Positions 51,517-60,570 of a stretch of 64,000 bases of DNA are shown piece after piece. Every line of letters starts with the position of its first letter. The first letter of the stretch is position 1. This stretch comes from Bradyrhizobium xenonodulans (lineage in GTDB: Bacteria > Pseudomonadota > Alphaproteobacteria > Rhizobiales > Xanthobacteraceae). Made by a program: the position numbers and the translations under genes. Under the pieces are notes generated by a model. That model was not told the origin of the DNA. It was given only the letters and a program-made list of their open reading frames with translations, and did not search any database. The stretch covers positions 4,494,501-4,558,500 of the forward strand of contig NZ_CP089391.1 of the NCBI RefSeq assembly GCF_027594865.1, written 5' to 3'.

Positions 51517-52044
51517 TCAGGCCGCCCTGCTCAAGGCCACAGGGGTGCCAGGCGTCGCCGGGTTGTGGACGTCGAGCGCAATCGCCTGCGCCTGCGCCAC
51601 CGCCGGCTGCTGCGGCAAGAGGTCGAGGATGCGCTTCTGCAGCGCCTCCGGCGTCAGGCCAAAGAACTTCAGCGCGTCGGGGATCGCATGCAGCGCGGTG
51701 TTGGCGGCAACCGCGAGCGCATCGTTCCCGACCTCGACCTTGAGGCCCTGCAGCTTCACCGCACCCTTGGCGACCAGGCTCGACGCCTGCCGGTTGAGGA
51801 ACGCAGTCAGGGCCTCGCGGTGCTTGGCCTCGATGTCGATGTTGAACTTATTCCTGATGACGACGCAGACCCAGCCGACCAGCGCCGTGATGCCGGCCAT
51901 CACCGCGCCGTTGATGGCGTCGACCAGGCCGCCGGTAAAGGCCTGGCCGACGTCGATCGTGGCGGCCGTCACCGGCGTCGCCAGAAACAACGCGGCCGCC
52001 AGCAATACGGGCGCAGACAAGGCCGCGCGGAAACAACGCTTCAT
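51517..52044 (-). CDS. Putative phage holin (LLH family-like)
   Basis: 175 aa. A signal-like N terminus (APVLLAAALFLATPVTAA) and a second hydrophobic helix (INGAVMAGITALVGWVCVVI) precede the segment FNIDIEAKHREALTAFLNRQASSLVAKG, typical of LLH-type holins. It is placed between endolysin and spanin-like genes, as expected for a lysis cassette. The presence of a signal-type N terminus leaves room for a signal-arrest type protein. Confidence 0.68.
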   Translation of the reverse strand: MKRCFRAALSAPVLLAAALFLATPVTAATIDVGQAFTGGLVDAINGAVMAGITALVGWVCVVIRNKFNIDIEAKHREALTAFLNRQASSLVAKGAVKLQGLKVEVGNDALAVAANTALHAIPDALKFFGLTPEALQKRILDLLPQQPAVAQAQAIALDVHNPATPGTPVALSRAA

Positions 52045-52108
52045 AGTTCACCTCTGTGCTTTGTGATGCGTAGGGAGCCGCTACGCGCGGAACTTCAACT
52101 GTGCCGCG

Positions 52109-52861
52109 TCAGGTCTCGCTCGAGACGGGCTTGCCGGCGGCATTCACGATCGGCAGCGTGTCGATGGCGGTCACAGCGGGGAGCGCCGCGCCCTTCGGCC
52201 AGAAGAAGCCGACGAAGACATCGGGCGAATACGGCGAGTTGTTCACCTCGTCGTTCTGGTTGCCGCCGCAGCACACCAGCGCCCCACCCCTGGTGCGGCC
52301 GGCGACGAAGGTCACATGACCGCCGCCGTTCCGGGTCTTGACCGCGATGGCGCCGACGGCGGGGCCGCCCAGCCGCACCACCGGTTGATTCCTAGTGTCC
52401 GCATAGGACAGCGCCCAGAGCGGCTGGCTCGACGGCTTCTCGCCCGCCTTGGCGAGGCAATACGAGACCCAGCCGGCGCACCACGGCGTGGCATCGTGCT
52501 GGTAGTCCTTCGCGACCGTCTGGATGTCTGCGACCAGCTCGCGGTTGTCGATGTTGCCGGCGCCCTCCTTGAGGCCGAGATGCGACAGCGACACCGCCAG
52601 CCACAGTGGCGCCGGGGCCGCCTTCGCGGTCGCGACCGGCTGATCGAGCAGCGCCGCGGTCGCGGCATCGACGATGCCGGTCGGCGGCAGCCCGGCCTTG
52701 CGCTGGCAATCCTCGACGGCCGTATCGGTCTGCGGCCCGAAATAACCGGTGCCGGTCAGCGGATAGCCGCGCGCCTTCAGCGCGAGCTGGATCGATTGCA
52801 CGGCCGGCCCGAACGCGCCCATGCGCAAGGGACCGGCGGCCACGAGGGCAGCAAGGGTCAT
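52109..52861 (-). CDS. Endolysin: peptidoglycan-binding domain plus TIGR02594-type Cys/His amidase-like domain
   Basis: 250 aa. Residues about 10-75 form a PG_binding_1 domain (FGPAVQSIQLALKARGYPL ... YFGPQTDTAVEDCQRKAGLP). Residues 85-235 form the catalytic domain with the Cys in DATPWCAGWVSYCL, the His in GGGHVTFVAG and CCGGNQNDEVN, as in the TIGR02594 family of phage lysins (NlpC/CHAP-like). No signal peptide, so export depends on the holin. It is the first gene of the lysis cassette after the tail fibre genes. Confidence 0.87.
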   Translation of the reverse strand: MTLAALVAAGPLRMGAFGPAVQSIQLALKARGYPLTGTGYFGPQTDTAVEDCQRKAGLPPTGIVDAATAALLDQPVATAKAAPAPLWLAVSLSHLGLKEGAGNIDNRELVADIQTVAKDYQHDATPWCAGWVSYCLAKAGEKPSSQPLWALSYADTRNQPVVRLGGPAVGAIAVKTRNGGGHVTFVAGRTRGGALVCCGGNQNDEVNNSPYSPDVFVGFFWPKGAALPAVTAIDTLPIVNAAGKPVSSET

Positions 52862-52947
52862 TGTGGATTCTCCTTTCCGAACGTTGATGACTCACAACTA
52901 ACAGTGGTATCGTGCACGTCACACTCGCAATGGAGCCCGCCGCCGAC

Positions 52948-53205
52948 ATGCGCCTATCGCTCACGATCACAGCCCTGATCGCCGTTCTGTTCGAGGCAAT
53001 CCTGCTGTTTCTGGGCTACATCTCGCTGGGCAGTGCCGGCCTTGCGGTGCTCTACGTCGCCGGCTTCAACGCCTTCATCGGATTGGTCGCCGGCGCGATC
53101 TGGCTCAGTTGCAGACCCCGCCGGCCGACGTGGCGCCACCAGCGTTGCCAGGCAGCGCCGAACACCCGGACGCCCCCGTCCCGGTATCAACCAGCCCAAG
53201 ATTGA
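52948..53205 (+). CDS. Possible small membrane protein on the opposite strand
   Basis: 85 aa from ATG 52948. Two hydrophobic helices, LTITALIAVLFEAILLFLGYI and AVLYVAGFNAFIGLVAGAIWL. It is the only plus-strand frame in the late region with protein-like content. Its last 100 bp are antisense to the fibre gene and read poorly (RPRRPTWRHQRC), so the true 3' end or gene status is uncertain. A candidate lysogeny-expressed small gene. Confidence 0.42.
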   Translation: MRLSLTITALIAVLFEAILLFLGYISLGSAGLAVLYVAGFNAFIGLVAGAIWLSCRPRRPTWRHQRCQAAPNTRTPPSRYQPAQD

Positions 53206-54820
53206 CCGCGTTGTAGCGCGGCCCGGTCGCAGACCCCGACCAGGTATTGCTTTGGATCAGGATCTGGCCGCCATTCGCCAGCACAAACGCAGATGCCCAC
53301 GAAGGCGCGCCCGAGAGCGTGACCGTCAAGCCCTGCCAGGCAATGACGGCCCCGGCATTGGCATAGGCGAACGACCCCTGCCCAAAGGCCCCCGCGATCG
53401 TGAAGTTCGACAACATGTCGAACTCGGCGTTGTTGTAGGCTCGAATGCCGACATGGGCGCACGGTCCAATGATCAGATTATATCCGGCGACATAAACACC
53501 CGTCGACGACACCCAGAAGCAATCGCCCGATGTCGTCGTCGTCACCTTCATGTTCTTGAAGGCAACGGACATCTGCCCGCCGGTTTGAAACCATGTGAAC
53601 GCACTGGCCGACGTCGTCGAGACCAGCACGCTGGACGGCGAGCCGGCATTCCCGTCGAAGACAAGGCACAGATAGACGCACGCGATCAGGCCCTTCTGCG
53701 AATTAATGCCGGAGGTGTAGGTCCCGTTCGCGACGCTGAAGGTCAGGATCTTGCTGTTGAAGTCGATGCGGTCGGCCGCATTGTCATAGGCTTGCTGAAA
53801 GCTTGCGAGCGCATTCCCGGACCCCGATGCAAGCCCATCATTGGAATTGCTGCCGTTGGTCACGTCGATATACATCGTCGTGTTGGCCGGAAGCACCCAG
53901 CGCTGCGGACCACATCCACCGCTGCCGCGCCCGCCGCACCGCCAGACGTTGTTCTGGTTGAAGACGATCACGGATTGCAGCGGCCACAGGATGAAATTCG
54001 AGTAGCCGTTGATTGCGAGCGTCTTGCCGCGCGTCGAGTCCTCATTGACGATCACGAAGGTGCAGGCGGTCGCATATCCCGACGCCGCCGACAGGGTCAG
54101 GGTGTAGAACGCCGAACCGCCCAGCGCGATCGTGTCGCCGCAGTCCCCCGTCACGGCGGTATAGGCCGCGGACTTGGCAAGCCGCGTGTTGCTCCAGGCG
54201 CCGCTGCCGCCGCCGCCGGACGGGGTCGCCCATGTCCCGTCACCGCGCCAAAAGGTCGTGCTGTTCGCACCGGAGCCGCCAGCAAGGCTGTCGACGGAAA
54301 GGCCGGCCGAGGTGAAGCCGCCAGCGCGAGCGTTATTGATGTAGAAATCGATCGGCTTGACGCCTCCTGCGTCGAGGATGATGCCGTTGTTGGCGGCGCC
54401 CGAATGGATGTAGGCGCGGTTCGCGATCTGCGGCAGCCCCGTATAGCCGGAGCCAGCAAGGCCAAAAGCCGACAGATCGAGGTTGTTCGTGACCGCCAAC
54501 GACGCCAGGGCGCCCGTTCCGGACGTGGTGTTGCGCAGATCGATGATGGTCGCCGCATTCTGATTGACGATGACCGACAAGCCGCCGGCGAAGGTCTTGG
54601 CCGCCGTGAAGGTCTGAGCCTGGTTCAGCAGGTCGATCGTGCCGGACGCATCCGGCAGCGTGTAGGTCTTGATTGAGCTCGACGGCCCTGTGAACTGCAT
54701 GAACGCATTGTTGGTGCCGCCCTTCGCGCCTGACAGCGGCGAGGTGCCGGGGTTGGTCTGGGCGAATGCTGGCGCACACAGCAGAGCGAGCGCAAGCGCG
54801 ATGACGCCGCGAAGCTTCAT
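53105..54820 (-). CDS. Beta-helix tail-fibre/tailspike-like protein with N-terminal signal peptide
   Basis: 571 aa. Residues 1-20 are a clear Sec signal (LRGVIALALALLCAPAFAQ). The middle is Gly/Ser/Thr-rich with fibre-like repeats (SGAKGGTNNAFMQFTGPSSS, FWRGDGTWATPSGGGG). Residues 310-571 look like a right-handed beta-helix with CFWVSSTGVYVAGYNLIIGPC and AFDMLSNFTIAG-like rungs. Position next to tip genes says virion fibre; the signal peptide suggests secretion instead. It may bind or degrade surface polysaccharide. Confidence 0.7.
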   Translation of the reverse strand: MKLRGVIALALALLCAPAFAQTNPGTSPLSGAKGGTNNAFMQFTGPSSSIKTYTLPDASGTIDLLNQAQTFTAAKTFAGGLSVIVNQNAATIIDLRNTTSGTGALASLAVTNNLDLSAFGLAGSGYTGLPQIANRAYIHSGAANNGIILDAGGVKPIDFYINNARAGGFTSAGLSVDSLAGGSGANSTTFWRGDGTWATPSGGGGSGAWSNTRLAKSAAYTAVTGDCGDTIALGGSAFYTLTLSAASGYATACTFVIVNEDSTRGKTLAINGYSNFILWPLQSVIVFNQNNVWRCGGRGSGGCGPQRWVLPANTTMYIDVTNGSNSNDGLASGSGNALASFQQAYDNAADRIDFNSKILTFSVANGTYTSGINSQKGLIACVYLCLVFDGNAGSPSSVLVSTTSASAFTWFQTGGQMSVAFKNMKVTTTTSGDCFWVSSTGVYVAGYNLIIGPCAHVGIRAYNNAEFDMLSNFTIAGAFGQGSFAYANAGAVIAWQGLTVTLSGAPSWASAFVLANGGQILIQSNTWSGSATGPRYNAVNLGLVDTGTGASGCSALPGNAGGATSAGGVCN

Positions 54821-54856
54821 GGTTTCAGTCCCGTTGGTTGCAAGGAGTGGAGGCGC

Positions 54857-55447
54857 TCAGACCCAGCCGGTGCCGTCGTCGAGCGGCACCAGCTCGATCG
54901 AGCCGCCGTTGGAGTCGATGACGTATTGCGCGCCGCCCATGATGGTCTTGGACGTCCCGGCCGAGGTGATGGTGATGTTGTTGGTCGCAGCGTCGTATTT
55001 GCGGTCGACGATGCGGACCTTCTTCGTGGTGGTCGACGGATCCGGCAGCACCACGGCCGTCGCCGCGCCGACCGTCTTCTTGATCAGGATCACGTCGGCA
55101 TCGTCATTCGTGACCGTGACCGTGCCCGCGGCGGTGACGACGCGTTCGGTGGTGCCGCTGGCCATGAGGTCGGAGCCTTGGGCCAGGCCAATGCCGACAT
55201 AGCGTTGCGTCTTGGTGTCGGCGCCATGCGTGACCGCGATCTGATAGAAGCCGCCAGCAACATAGAAGCCGAAATCGCCGTTGGCATCCGTCACCACGGG
55301 ATTGCCGAGCGGCGTGGTGCCAGCGCGGTCGGAATAAAGCGAAACCAGCGGCTGCCCCGGGATGTCGGCGCGCACGGTCACGCTGGCGCCGGAGACGACA
55401 TTTCCGAAATTGTCCGTAACCGTGCGATCGAAGCGCGCCAGCGTCAT
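54857..55447 (-). CDS. Tail fibre-associated protein with carboxypeptidase-regulatory-like N terminus
   Basis: 196 aa. The N-terminal beta sandwich (RFDRTVTDNFGNVVSGASVTVRADIPGQPLVSLYSDRAG) is the pattern found in phage fibre and peptidase regulatory-like domains. The C-terminal half has repeated strands (VILIKKTVGAATAVVLPDPSTTTKKVRIVDRK and NNITITSAGTSKTIMGG) seen in other phage appendage proteins. It lies 10 bp downstream of the tip gene in the same operon. Confidence 0.68.
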   Translation of the reverse strand: MTLARFDRTVTDNFGNVVSGASVTVRADIPGQPLVSLYSDRAGTTPLGNPVVTDANGDFGFYVAGGFYQIAVTHGADTKTQRYVGIGLAQGSDLMASGTTERVVTAAGTVTVTNDDADVILIKKTVGAATAVVLPDPSTTTKKVRIVDRKYDAATNNITITSAGTSKTIMGGAQYVIDSNGGSIELVPLDDGTGWV

Positions 55448-55457
55448 GTGCTACCCC

Positions 55458-57740
55458 TCAATTGATCTGCGGGCCGCGGATGTCGCCGCCGGCGGGGCTG
55501 AAGGTGATGTAAGAGACGCCATCGATCGCCTTTCCGGCGGCGCCGCCGGCACCGCCGATTAGCTCATCGAATCTCGTATTGGCCCCATTGCTGCCGGGCA
55601 GGCCCGGCCCGCCGCCATTGCCTCCAGCGCCACCGAGACCGATGCCGCCCGAACCTGCGACGCCGCCCGTTGTCGTGCTGCCAGCAGCGGAACTCCCTGC
55701 CGGCGGCGTGCTGGAGCCAGCGGAGCCTGGCACCACGCCAGCGCCACCGCCGCCACCGGCACCACCGTTACCAGGAAGTGCGCCGCCGCCCCCGCCGCCA
55801 CCACCACCGCCCCATAATTCGCCCCCCGATGCGTCAAGCGTAATGGCCCGCCGGGTGTAAAGCGCGGTACCGCCAGGCGCCCCCGCGCCGCCGTTTTCGT
55901 TCCCGTTACCGCCGCTACCGCCGTTGCCTCCGGCGCCCTGGAGGCGGCCCCTCACGACAACGTTGACGGTCACGCCGACCGGCCATGAGCCGACATCGAA
56001 GGCCGGCGCGCCCATCGAATTCGATCCGATCGCGACGCCGGCATTGACGGTGCAGTTGACCACGTTGCCCGCCACCGGCGCCGGGTAGATCGCGTCGTGA
56101 ATGGTGCGCAGGTTCACGTTATTGAAGCCGGAATCGAAGATGACGTTGCGCACGCCGGTGTCGGCCGCCGGCGCCGTCCACAGCATCTCCTCGCCCTCGA
56201 CCGAATATATGTCCGCGCCCGGATTGAGCCGCACCACCTGCAACGGGATATCGCTGGAGGCACCGGTCGCATCCTGCACGCTCGGATGCTCGACGCGGTA
56301 GCCAACGCCGAGCGTGACGTCGGTGTTGGCGTGGCGCTGCAGCTGAAACTGCACATTGCGCGGCGGATCCCTGTAACGACCCAGCTGCACCGCGCCGAGC
56401 CTATCAGCGACCGCACGGCCGCCGGCGGGGATCCAGCGCGACAGGACAGTCTTGATGACGGCCGTGCCATAATCGGCTTCGGCATCTGCGTCGATCGACG
56501 GCGACGTCGAGCGGTAGTTGTCGAGATTGGACAGCGGCTTGGTCGGGTCGATCTGGGCGAAATAGACCTGGACTCGCGACAGCCGCTTATCCGGCTGCTC
56601 CTTGATCTTCAGCGTGCCCGCGAGCGTGTTCTCCGGCGTGAAGGTGTCGACATCGGTCACCACTGCGCGCAGCACCTGAAGCCGCAGCTTCTGCGCCTCG
56701 GCATCGTCCCAGATCGCGAGCGCCGCCTGCTCGACCAACTCGGAGACCAGCGTGGCGACCGCCGTCGGCTCGCAGATCGTCGCGGTGTAGACGTTGCCAA
56801 GGAAGGCTGCGGTTTCGGCCTGCCAGTCCGCCAGCGTGATCGTGCCGGGATCGATGTCGGCATAATTCGTCAAGAGATCATGGACGATGTCCGCGGCATC
56901 CGCGGCCGCATAGCGCAGCACCAGTTGCACGCGATCCTGCGTCTTGTGACTTGACGCAGTCGAGCCGAGCTGGCCGCGCACGATGGTGAGCGCATCGCCG
57001 GCGCGCGTGAACGACACCACCTCGTTACCGCCGATGCAGAGGTAGCCCGAGGCCGGATATTCGGCATTGCCGATGCCGGAGGGCAGCAGCGCCGCACTGG
57101 TCGCGCTGTTGGTGATGTCGGCGGCCAGGAATCCGCTCGACAACACCGGCGCCTGCGCCCGGTCGCCATCGGCCAGCTTGAGCAGATCCTTCGCCACAAT
57201 CGAGAACTTGCCGTCCGGATCCGGTCCCGTGAAGCTATCAATCACGAAGTGCCAGGTCTCCATGTCGGCGAGGGCCTGGCCGACCACGCCGTTGATCCAG
57301 CGCAACGCCCGCCCGCGCAAAAACGGCTGGCGCGCACGGAACTTGCCGAAATAGCTGCCCCGCGCGTGGGGCTCATAGGCCCGCTCAGTCCGGTACTTGT
57401 CATAACCCTGCCCGGTATCGGCGTGGCGATGGTCCTGGAACGTGACCGTCAGCGAGGCTCGCTGGCCGAGGTCCTTGCCGAGCGAGACCGTCGCCGGGGA
57501 GAAATTCACGGAGGCGATCGAGGGGATACAATCGATCTCGCGCGGCAGATATTCCGCCGGCAGGGCAAAGCGCAACGTGACATCGGTCTCGCTGAAATGC
57601 GCCCGATCCTGACAGGTCTTGATCGAGTTGAAGCACTTAGCTGTTCCGGTCGCCGGGATCGACGCCGCGCAAGGCGCGACGCCATAACTCAGCTCGCAGA
57701 AAGGAATGTCGATCTCGACATAGGTGACGGACAGTGTCAT
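55458..57740 (-). CDS. Tail tip/hub protein with polyglycine-rich C-terminal adhesin-like region
   Basis: 760 aa from ATG 57740, overlapping the preceding stop by one base. The N-terminal two thirds (YVEIDIPFCELSYGVAPC... KCFNSIKTCQDRAHFSE ... GTLKIKEQPDKRLSRVQVYFAQ) resemble tail tip proteins of alphaproteobacterial siphoviruses, the J-like position after the tape measure. Residues about 600-722 are dense glycine repeats (GGNGGSGGNGNENGGAGAPGG, long G runs) followed by a conserved end (GGAAGKAIDGVSYITF). This matches glycine-rich host-range adhesin ends such as T-even gp38. Confidence 0.8.
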   Translation of the reverse strand: MTLSVTYVEIDIPFCELSYGVAPCAASIPATGTAKCFNSIKTCQDRAHFSETDVTLRFALPAEYLPREIDCIPSIASVNFSPATVSLGKDLGQRASLTVTFQDHRHADTGQGYDKYRTERAYEPHARGSYFGKFRARQPFLRGRALRWINGVVGQALADMETWHFVIDSFTGPDPDGKFSIVAKDLLKLADGDRAQAPVLSSGFLAADITNSATSAALLPSGIGNAEYPASGYLCIGGNEVVSFTRAGDALTIVRGQLGSTASSHKTQDRVQLVLRYAAADAADIVHDLLTNYADIDPGTITLADWQAETAAFLGNVYTATICEPTAVATLVSELVEQAALAIWDDAEAQKLRLQVLRAVVTDVDTFTPENTLAGTLKIKEQPDKRLSRVQVYFAQIDPTKPLSNLDNYRSTSPSIDADAEADYGTAVIKTVLSRWIPAGGRAVADRLGAVQLGRYRDPPRNVQFQLQRHANTDVTLGVGYRVEHPSVQDATGASSDIPLQVVRLNPGADIYSVEGEEMLWTAPAADTGVRNVIFDSGFNNVNLRTIHDAIYPAPVAGNVVNCTVNAGVAIGSNSMGAPAFDVGSWPVGVTVNVVVRGRLQGAGGNGGSGGNGNENGGAGAPGGTALYTRRAITLDASGGELWGGGGGGGGGGALPGNGGAGGGGGAGVVPGSAGSSTPPAGSSAAGSTTTGGVAGSGGIGLGGAGGNGGGPGLPGSNGANTRFDELIGGAGGAAGKAIDGVSYITFSPAGGDIRGPQIN

Positions 57741-58555
57741 CAGACGATCCCCCTCACCTTGAGATCGAAGGCGATCCGGTTTGACGGGGCCGTCGGCACC
57801 GGCATCGGATTGTCGATGATCCAGCAATAGCCGATTTCGTAGGGGTAGCTCTGCGGCCGCCAGCCGAAAAAGAACGGCGTCTCGGCCGCCACTGCCAGGA
57901 ATTCATCGCCGCCGTGGTCGCGATACCAGGACGGCGATAGCAGCGACAACGGGATCACCGTCTCGCGCCAGGCGCCGAGGACAATGCGGCCGAGGAAGTT
58001 GCCGGTCTCGCTATAGCCGCTCTGCACATTGATCTTGCGGGCGTGCTTCAGCGGGGTGTGGCCGACATAGATCCTGCGCTCGAGCACCAGCAGCTTGCCG
58101 ACATAGACCACCGCCGCACGCGGCAGATGAACGTCCGACGTCACGACCATCCGGATCCTGACCTGCGCCAGCGACTGCGACGTGAAGCGGAACAGCGCCG
58201 GGCTGTCGTCAGCGAGCAGAACTTCCTCGACAAGCACGTTGCCGGAGCCGTCCTCGATCCTGACCGGGATCTGATCGCTGCCGAAATTATGGCGGGCGAT
58301 GCCGACATAATCGATCGCGTCCGCTGTGCCGGTCGTCACGGTCAGATACTGCACGCCATCGTCGTCGGACCGCCATTCCTCGTGCGTCGACGGGTTGGCG
58401 AGGTTAGAGGCTGGAAAATCCGGATCCTCACTGTCGGCCACGATGTTCGTCGGCGTCACGATGTTGTGCCAGCCGATCACGGGATGATCGAGTGTGACCG
58501 GAAACTCCGGCGTGGAGTCGACCAGAACGAAGTTTTGCGAGATGACGAGCGACAT
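57740..58555 (-). CDS. Tail tip-associated protein with discoidin-like domain
   Basis: 271 aa; its ATG overlaps the tape-measure stop (TGATG). DFPASNLANPSTHEEWRSDDDGVQYLTVTTGTADAIDYVGIARHNFGSDQIPVRIEDGSGNVL has the build of a galactose-binding/discoidin beta sandwich. The rest is rich in aromatic residues (FFFGWRPQSYPYEIGYCW). Position between tape measure and tip protein fits a distal tail component. No specific family name can be given. Confidence 0.68.
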   Translation of the reverse strand: MSLVISQNFVLVDSTPEFPVTLDHPVIGWHNIVTPTNIVADSEDPDFPASNLANPSTHEEWRSDDDGVQYLTVTTGTADAIDYVGIARHNFGSDQIPVRIEDGSGNVLVEEVLLADDSPALFRFTSQSLAQVRIRMVVTSDVHLPRAAVVYVGKLLVLERRIYVGHTPLKHARKINVQSGYSETGNFLGRIVLGAWRETVIPLSLLSPSWYRDHGGDEFLAVAAETPFFFGWRPQSYPYEIGYCWIIDNPMPVPTAPSNRIAFDLKVRGIV

Positions 58556-60570
58556 CAGGCCGGCTTCACGTTGAGGGTATAGCCGTCGGCGAACATCTCG
58601 TTGAGGCCGGCGATCATCTCGCGGAACGCATCGCGCGTAGTCACCGACCCCATGGCAAGGTTGACGATGGTCGGCGCGCCGCCGCCGCGGCGCCGATCGC
58701 CGCCGCTGGTCTCGTCCGGCCGCCAGATGTCGACCTGCTCGCCGGGCGACGCCATGATCGGCACGAACTGCGAATCCAGCCCACCGCTGCCGCCGACCGT
58801 GAAAGAGCCTCCGGTTTTGAAGCCAGTCGGCACCTGCTGGCTCTTGATCTGCGCGACCAGGGTAGCGCCCTTTGCGAGCACGGCCGCCATCGCCGCGAGG
58901 TTGGCCGGAAACGGCAGCTCCAGCGCCTTGGCAGCACCAGTGAACATTGAGATCGTCGCCTGGATGGCGCCGAACACCTGTGCCGCCTTGGCCATACCTG
59001 CGCTTTCCTTGCCGAAGGCAGCGGAGATGGTCGCGAAGCTGCCGGCAATCGAGGCTCCCGCCTGCCCCCACGTCGCCTGCGCCGCCTCCGCGATCTGCTT
59101 TTGACGCTCGCCATAGGTCTCCAGCGAGATGACGCCGGCGTTGTAGAGCTGAGTCAGCTGCGTCATCTGGAATTCGAATTGCTGCGCCGGATTCATCGCC
59201 TGCACCGTAGCCTGCGCGCCGGCGACTTTCATCGCAGCAAGCGCCGCCGCATCGCCGGCCTCTGAGATCTTCAGCGCCAATGCGCTGGTGATGGTGAAGT
59301 CGTTGGTCTTAGCGATCGCAGCAGCCTGATAGGCAATCTTCAGCTTCTCCTGCTCGCCGATGGTTTTACCAATCGAGTCCGCCTCTGCGGCATGCGCGGC
59401 CGTGGCCTTCGCCTGCGTATTGAGAAACTTCTGGATGGCCTCGCCGCCAGAATTGGCGGCGCTGACGATTGGCGCCGCCGTCAGCGCCCAGGTCTTGCCA
59501 TACTCCATCACCTCGCGGTTGAGCTGCTTGAGCCCCAGCGCCTGGCTTTCCCAGCTGAAGGTCGGAATATCCGACCACAGCGTCGACACCGTTTGCTTCA
59601 GCCCTGAGAAGGCATCCACGGTCTGCGCCGCGCCGGACTTCATCTTGTCGAATGCCGCTGTCACCTCGCCCGAGGCGAGCAGGCCGAAGGCCTCCTTGAG
59701 GTTGGAGGCGGTCGCGAAGATCTGCTGCCAGGTCGTGACCAGCGTCACACCGACAGTCACTAGCGCTTTCATGGTGTTGGCGAGGGCATCGCCGACCGAA
59801 TTCCAGAGCTCGGTATTCTTTCGGGTCTCCAGCATCACCTCGGAGAGCTGCTCGAACGACGGCAGCATCTTCGCAGTCACCGTCATCACGATGCCCTGCT
59901 TGATGGAGTCCATCCGCTTCAGATTGTCATTGAAGGCCTCGGCGGCCATCGTCGTCTTTTTGTCCAGCACAAGGCCGAATTTTTCGGCCTCGTCCCCGGC
60001 CTGCTGCAACCCGTCGCGCCCCTGATTGAGCAACGGGATCAGCGCCGCGCCGGACTTGCCGAAGATCTGGATGGCAAGATTGGTTTTCTCTGCACCGTCC
60101 TTATAGAACGCGAATTTGTCGGCAACATCCTTGAGCACGTCGGAGGAGTTGCGCAGCGTACCGTCATTGTTCTTGACGGAGACGCCCATGGCGCTGAAGG
60201 CACTCGCCGCCGGCCCCGCGCCCTCGCTCGCGGCCGACGCCATCGCCTTCGACAGCTTGCCCATGGACTTGCCGAGCGCCTCAGTCGAGACGTCGGAGAG
60301 GTCCGCGGCATATTTGAGCTTGGACAGCTCCTCGGTCGACAGGCCGGTCGACTGGGACATCTTGTTGAGCTGGTCGGCCGCCTCAATCGCGGAATGTACC
60401 TGCGACGTCACCGCCACGGCGGCAGCCGTCGCCGCAGCTGCAGCCGCCGCAAAGCCAAGCGCCAGCTTGCCGCCGAACGCGGCCAGCTTGGACTGAGATT
60501 CCGCGAGGCTCTTGTCGAGCCCGCTGGTATCGCCGCCAAGAATGACCTTGAGCTGTCCGATCACCGACAT
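58555..60570 (-). CDS. Phage tail tape measure protein
   Basis: 671 aa. The N-terminal region LAESQSKLAAFGGKLALGFAAAAAAATAAAVAVTSQVHSAIEAADQLNKMSQSTGLSTEELSKLKYAADLS is the classic tape-measure start, followed by long helical repeats and a hydrophobic segment (FAAIS... LELPFPANLAAMAAVLAKGATLVAQIKS). It sets tail length; with about 0.15 nm per residue as a rule of thumb this would be a tail near 100 nm. It follows the frameshifted chaperone pair as in lambda H. Confidence 0.92.
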   Translation of the reverse strand: MSVIGQLKVILGGDTSGLDKSLAESQSKLAAFGGKLALGFAAAAAAATAAAVAVTSQVHSAIEAADQLNKMSQSTGLSTEELSKLKYAADLSDVSTEALGKSMGKLSKAMASAASEGAGPAASAFSAMGVSVKNNDGTLRNSSDVLKDVADKFAFYKDGAEKTNLAIQIFGKSGAALIPLLNQGRDGLQQAGDEAEKFGLVLDKKTTMAAEAFNDNLKRMDSIKQGIVMTVTAKMLPSFEQLSEVMLETRKNTELWNSVGDALANTMKALVTVGVTLVTTWQQIFATASNLKEAFGLLASGEVTAAFDKMKSGAAQTVDAFSGLKQTVSTLWSDIPTFSWESQALGLKQLNREVMEYGKTWALTAAPIVSAANSGGEAIQKFLNTQAKATAAHAAEADSIGKTIGEQEKLKIAYQAAAIAKTNDFTITSALALKISEAGDAAALAAMKVAGAQATVQAMNPAQQFEFQMTQLTQLYNAGVISLETYGERQKQIAEAAQATWGQAGASIAGSFATISAAFGKESAGMAKAAQVFGAIQATISMFTGAAKALELPFPANLAAMAAVLAKGATLVAQIKSQQVPTGFKTGGSFTVGGSGGLDSQFVPIMASPGEQVDIWRPDETSGGDRRRGGGAPTIVNLAMGSVTTRDAFREMIAGLNEMFADGYTLNVKPA

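Noticed and set aside
53033..54676. 547-codon plus-strand open frame in the prophage
   Set aside because: Antisense to the fibre gene; Arg/Asp-rich shadow composition.
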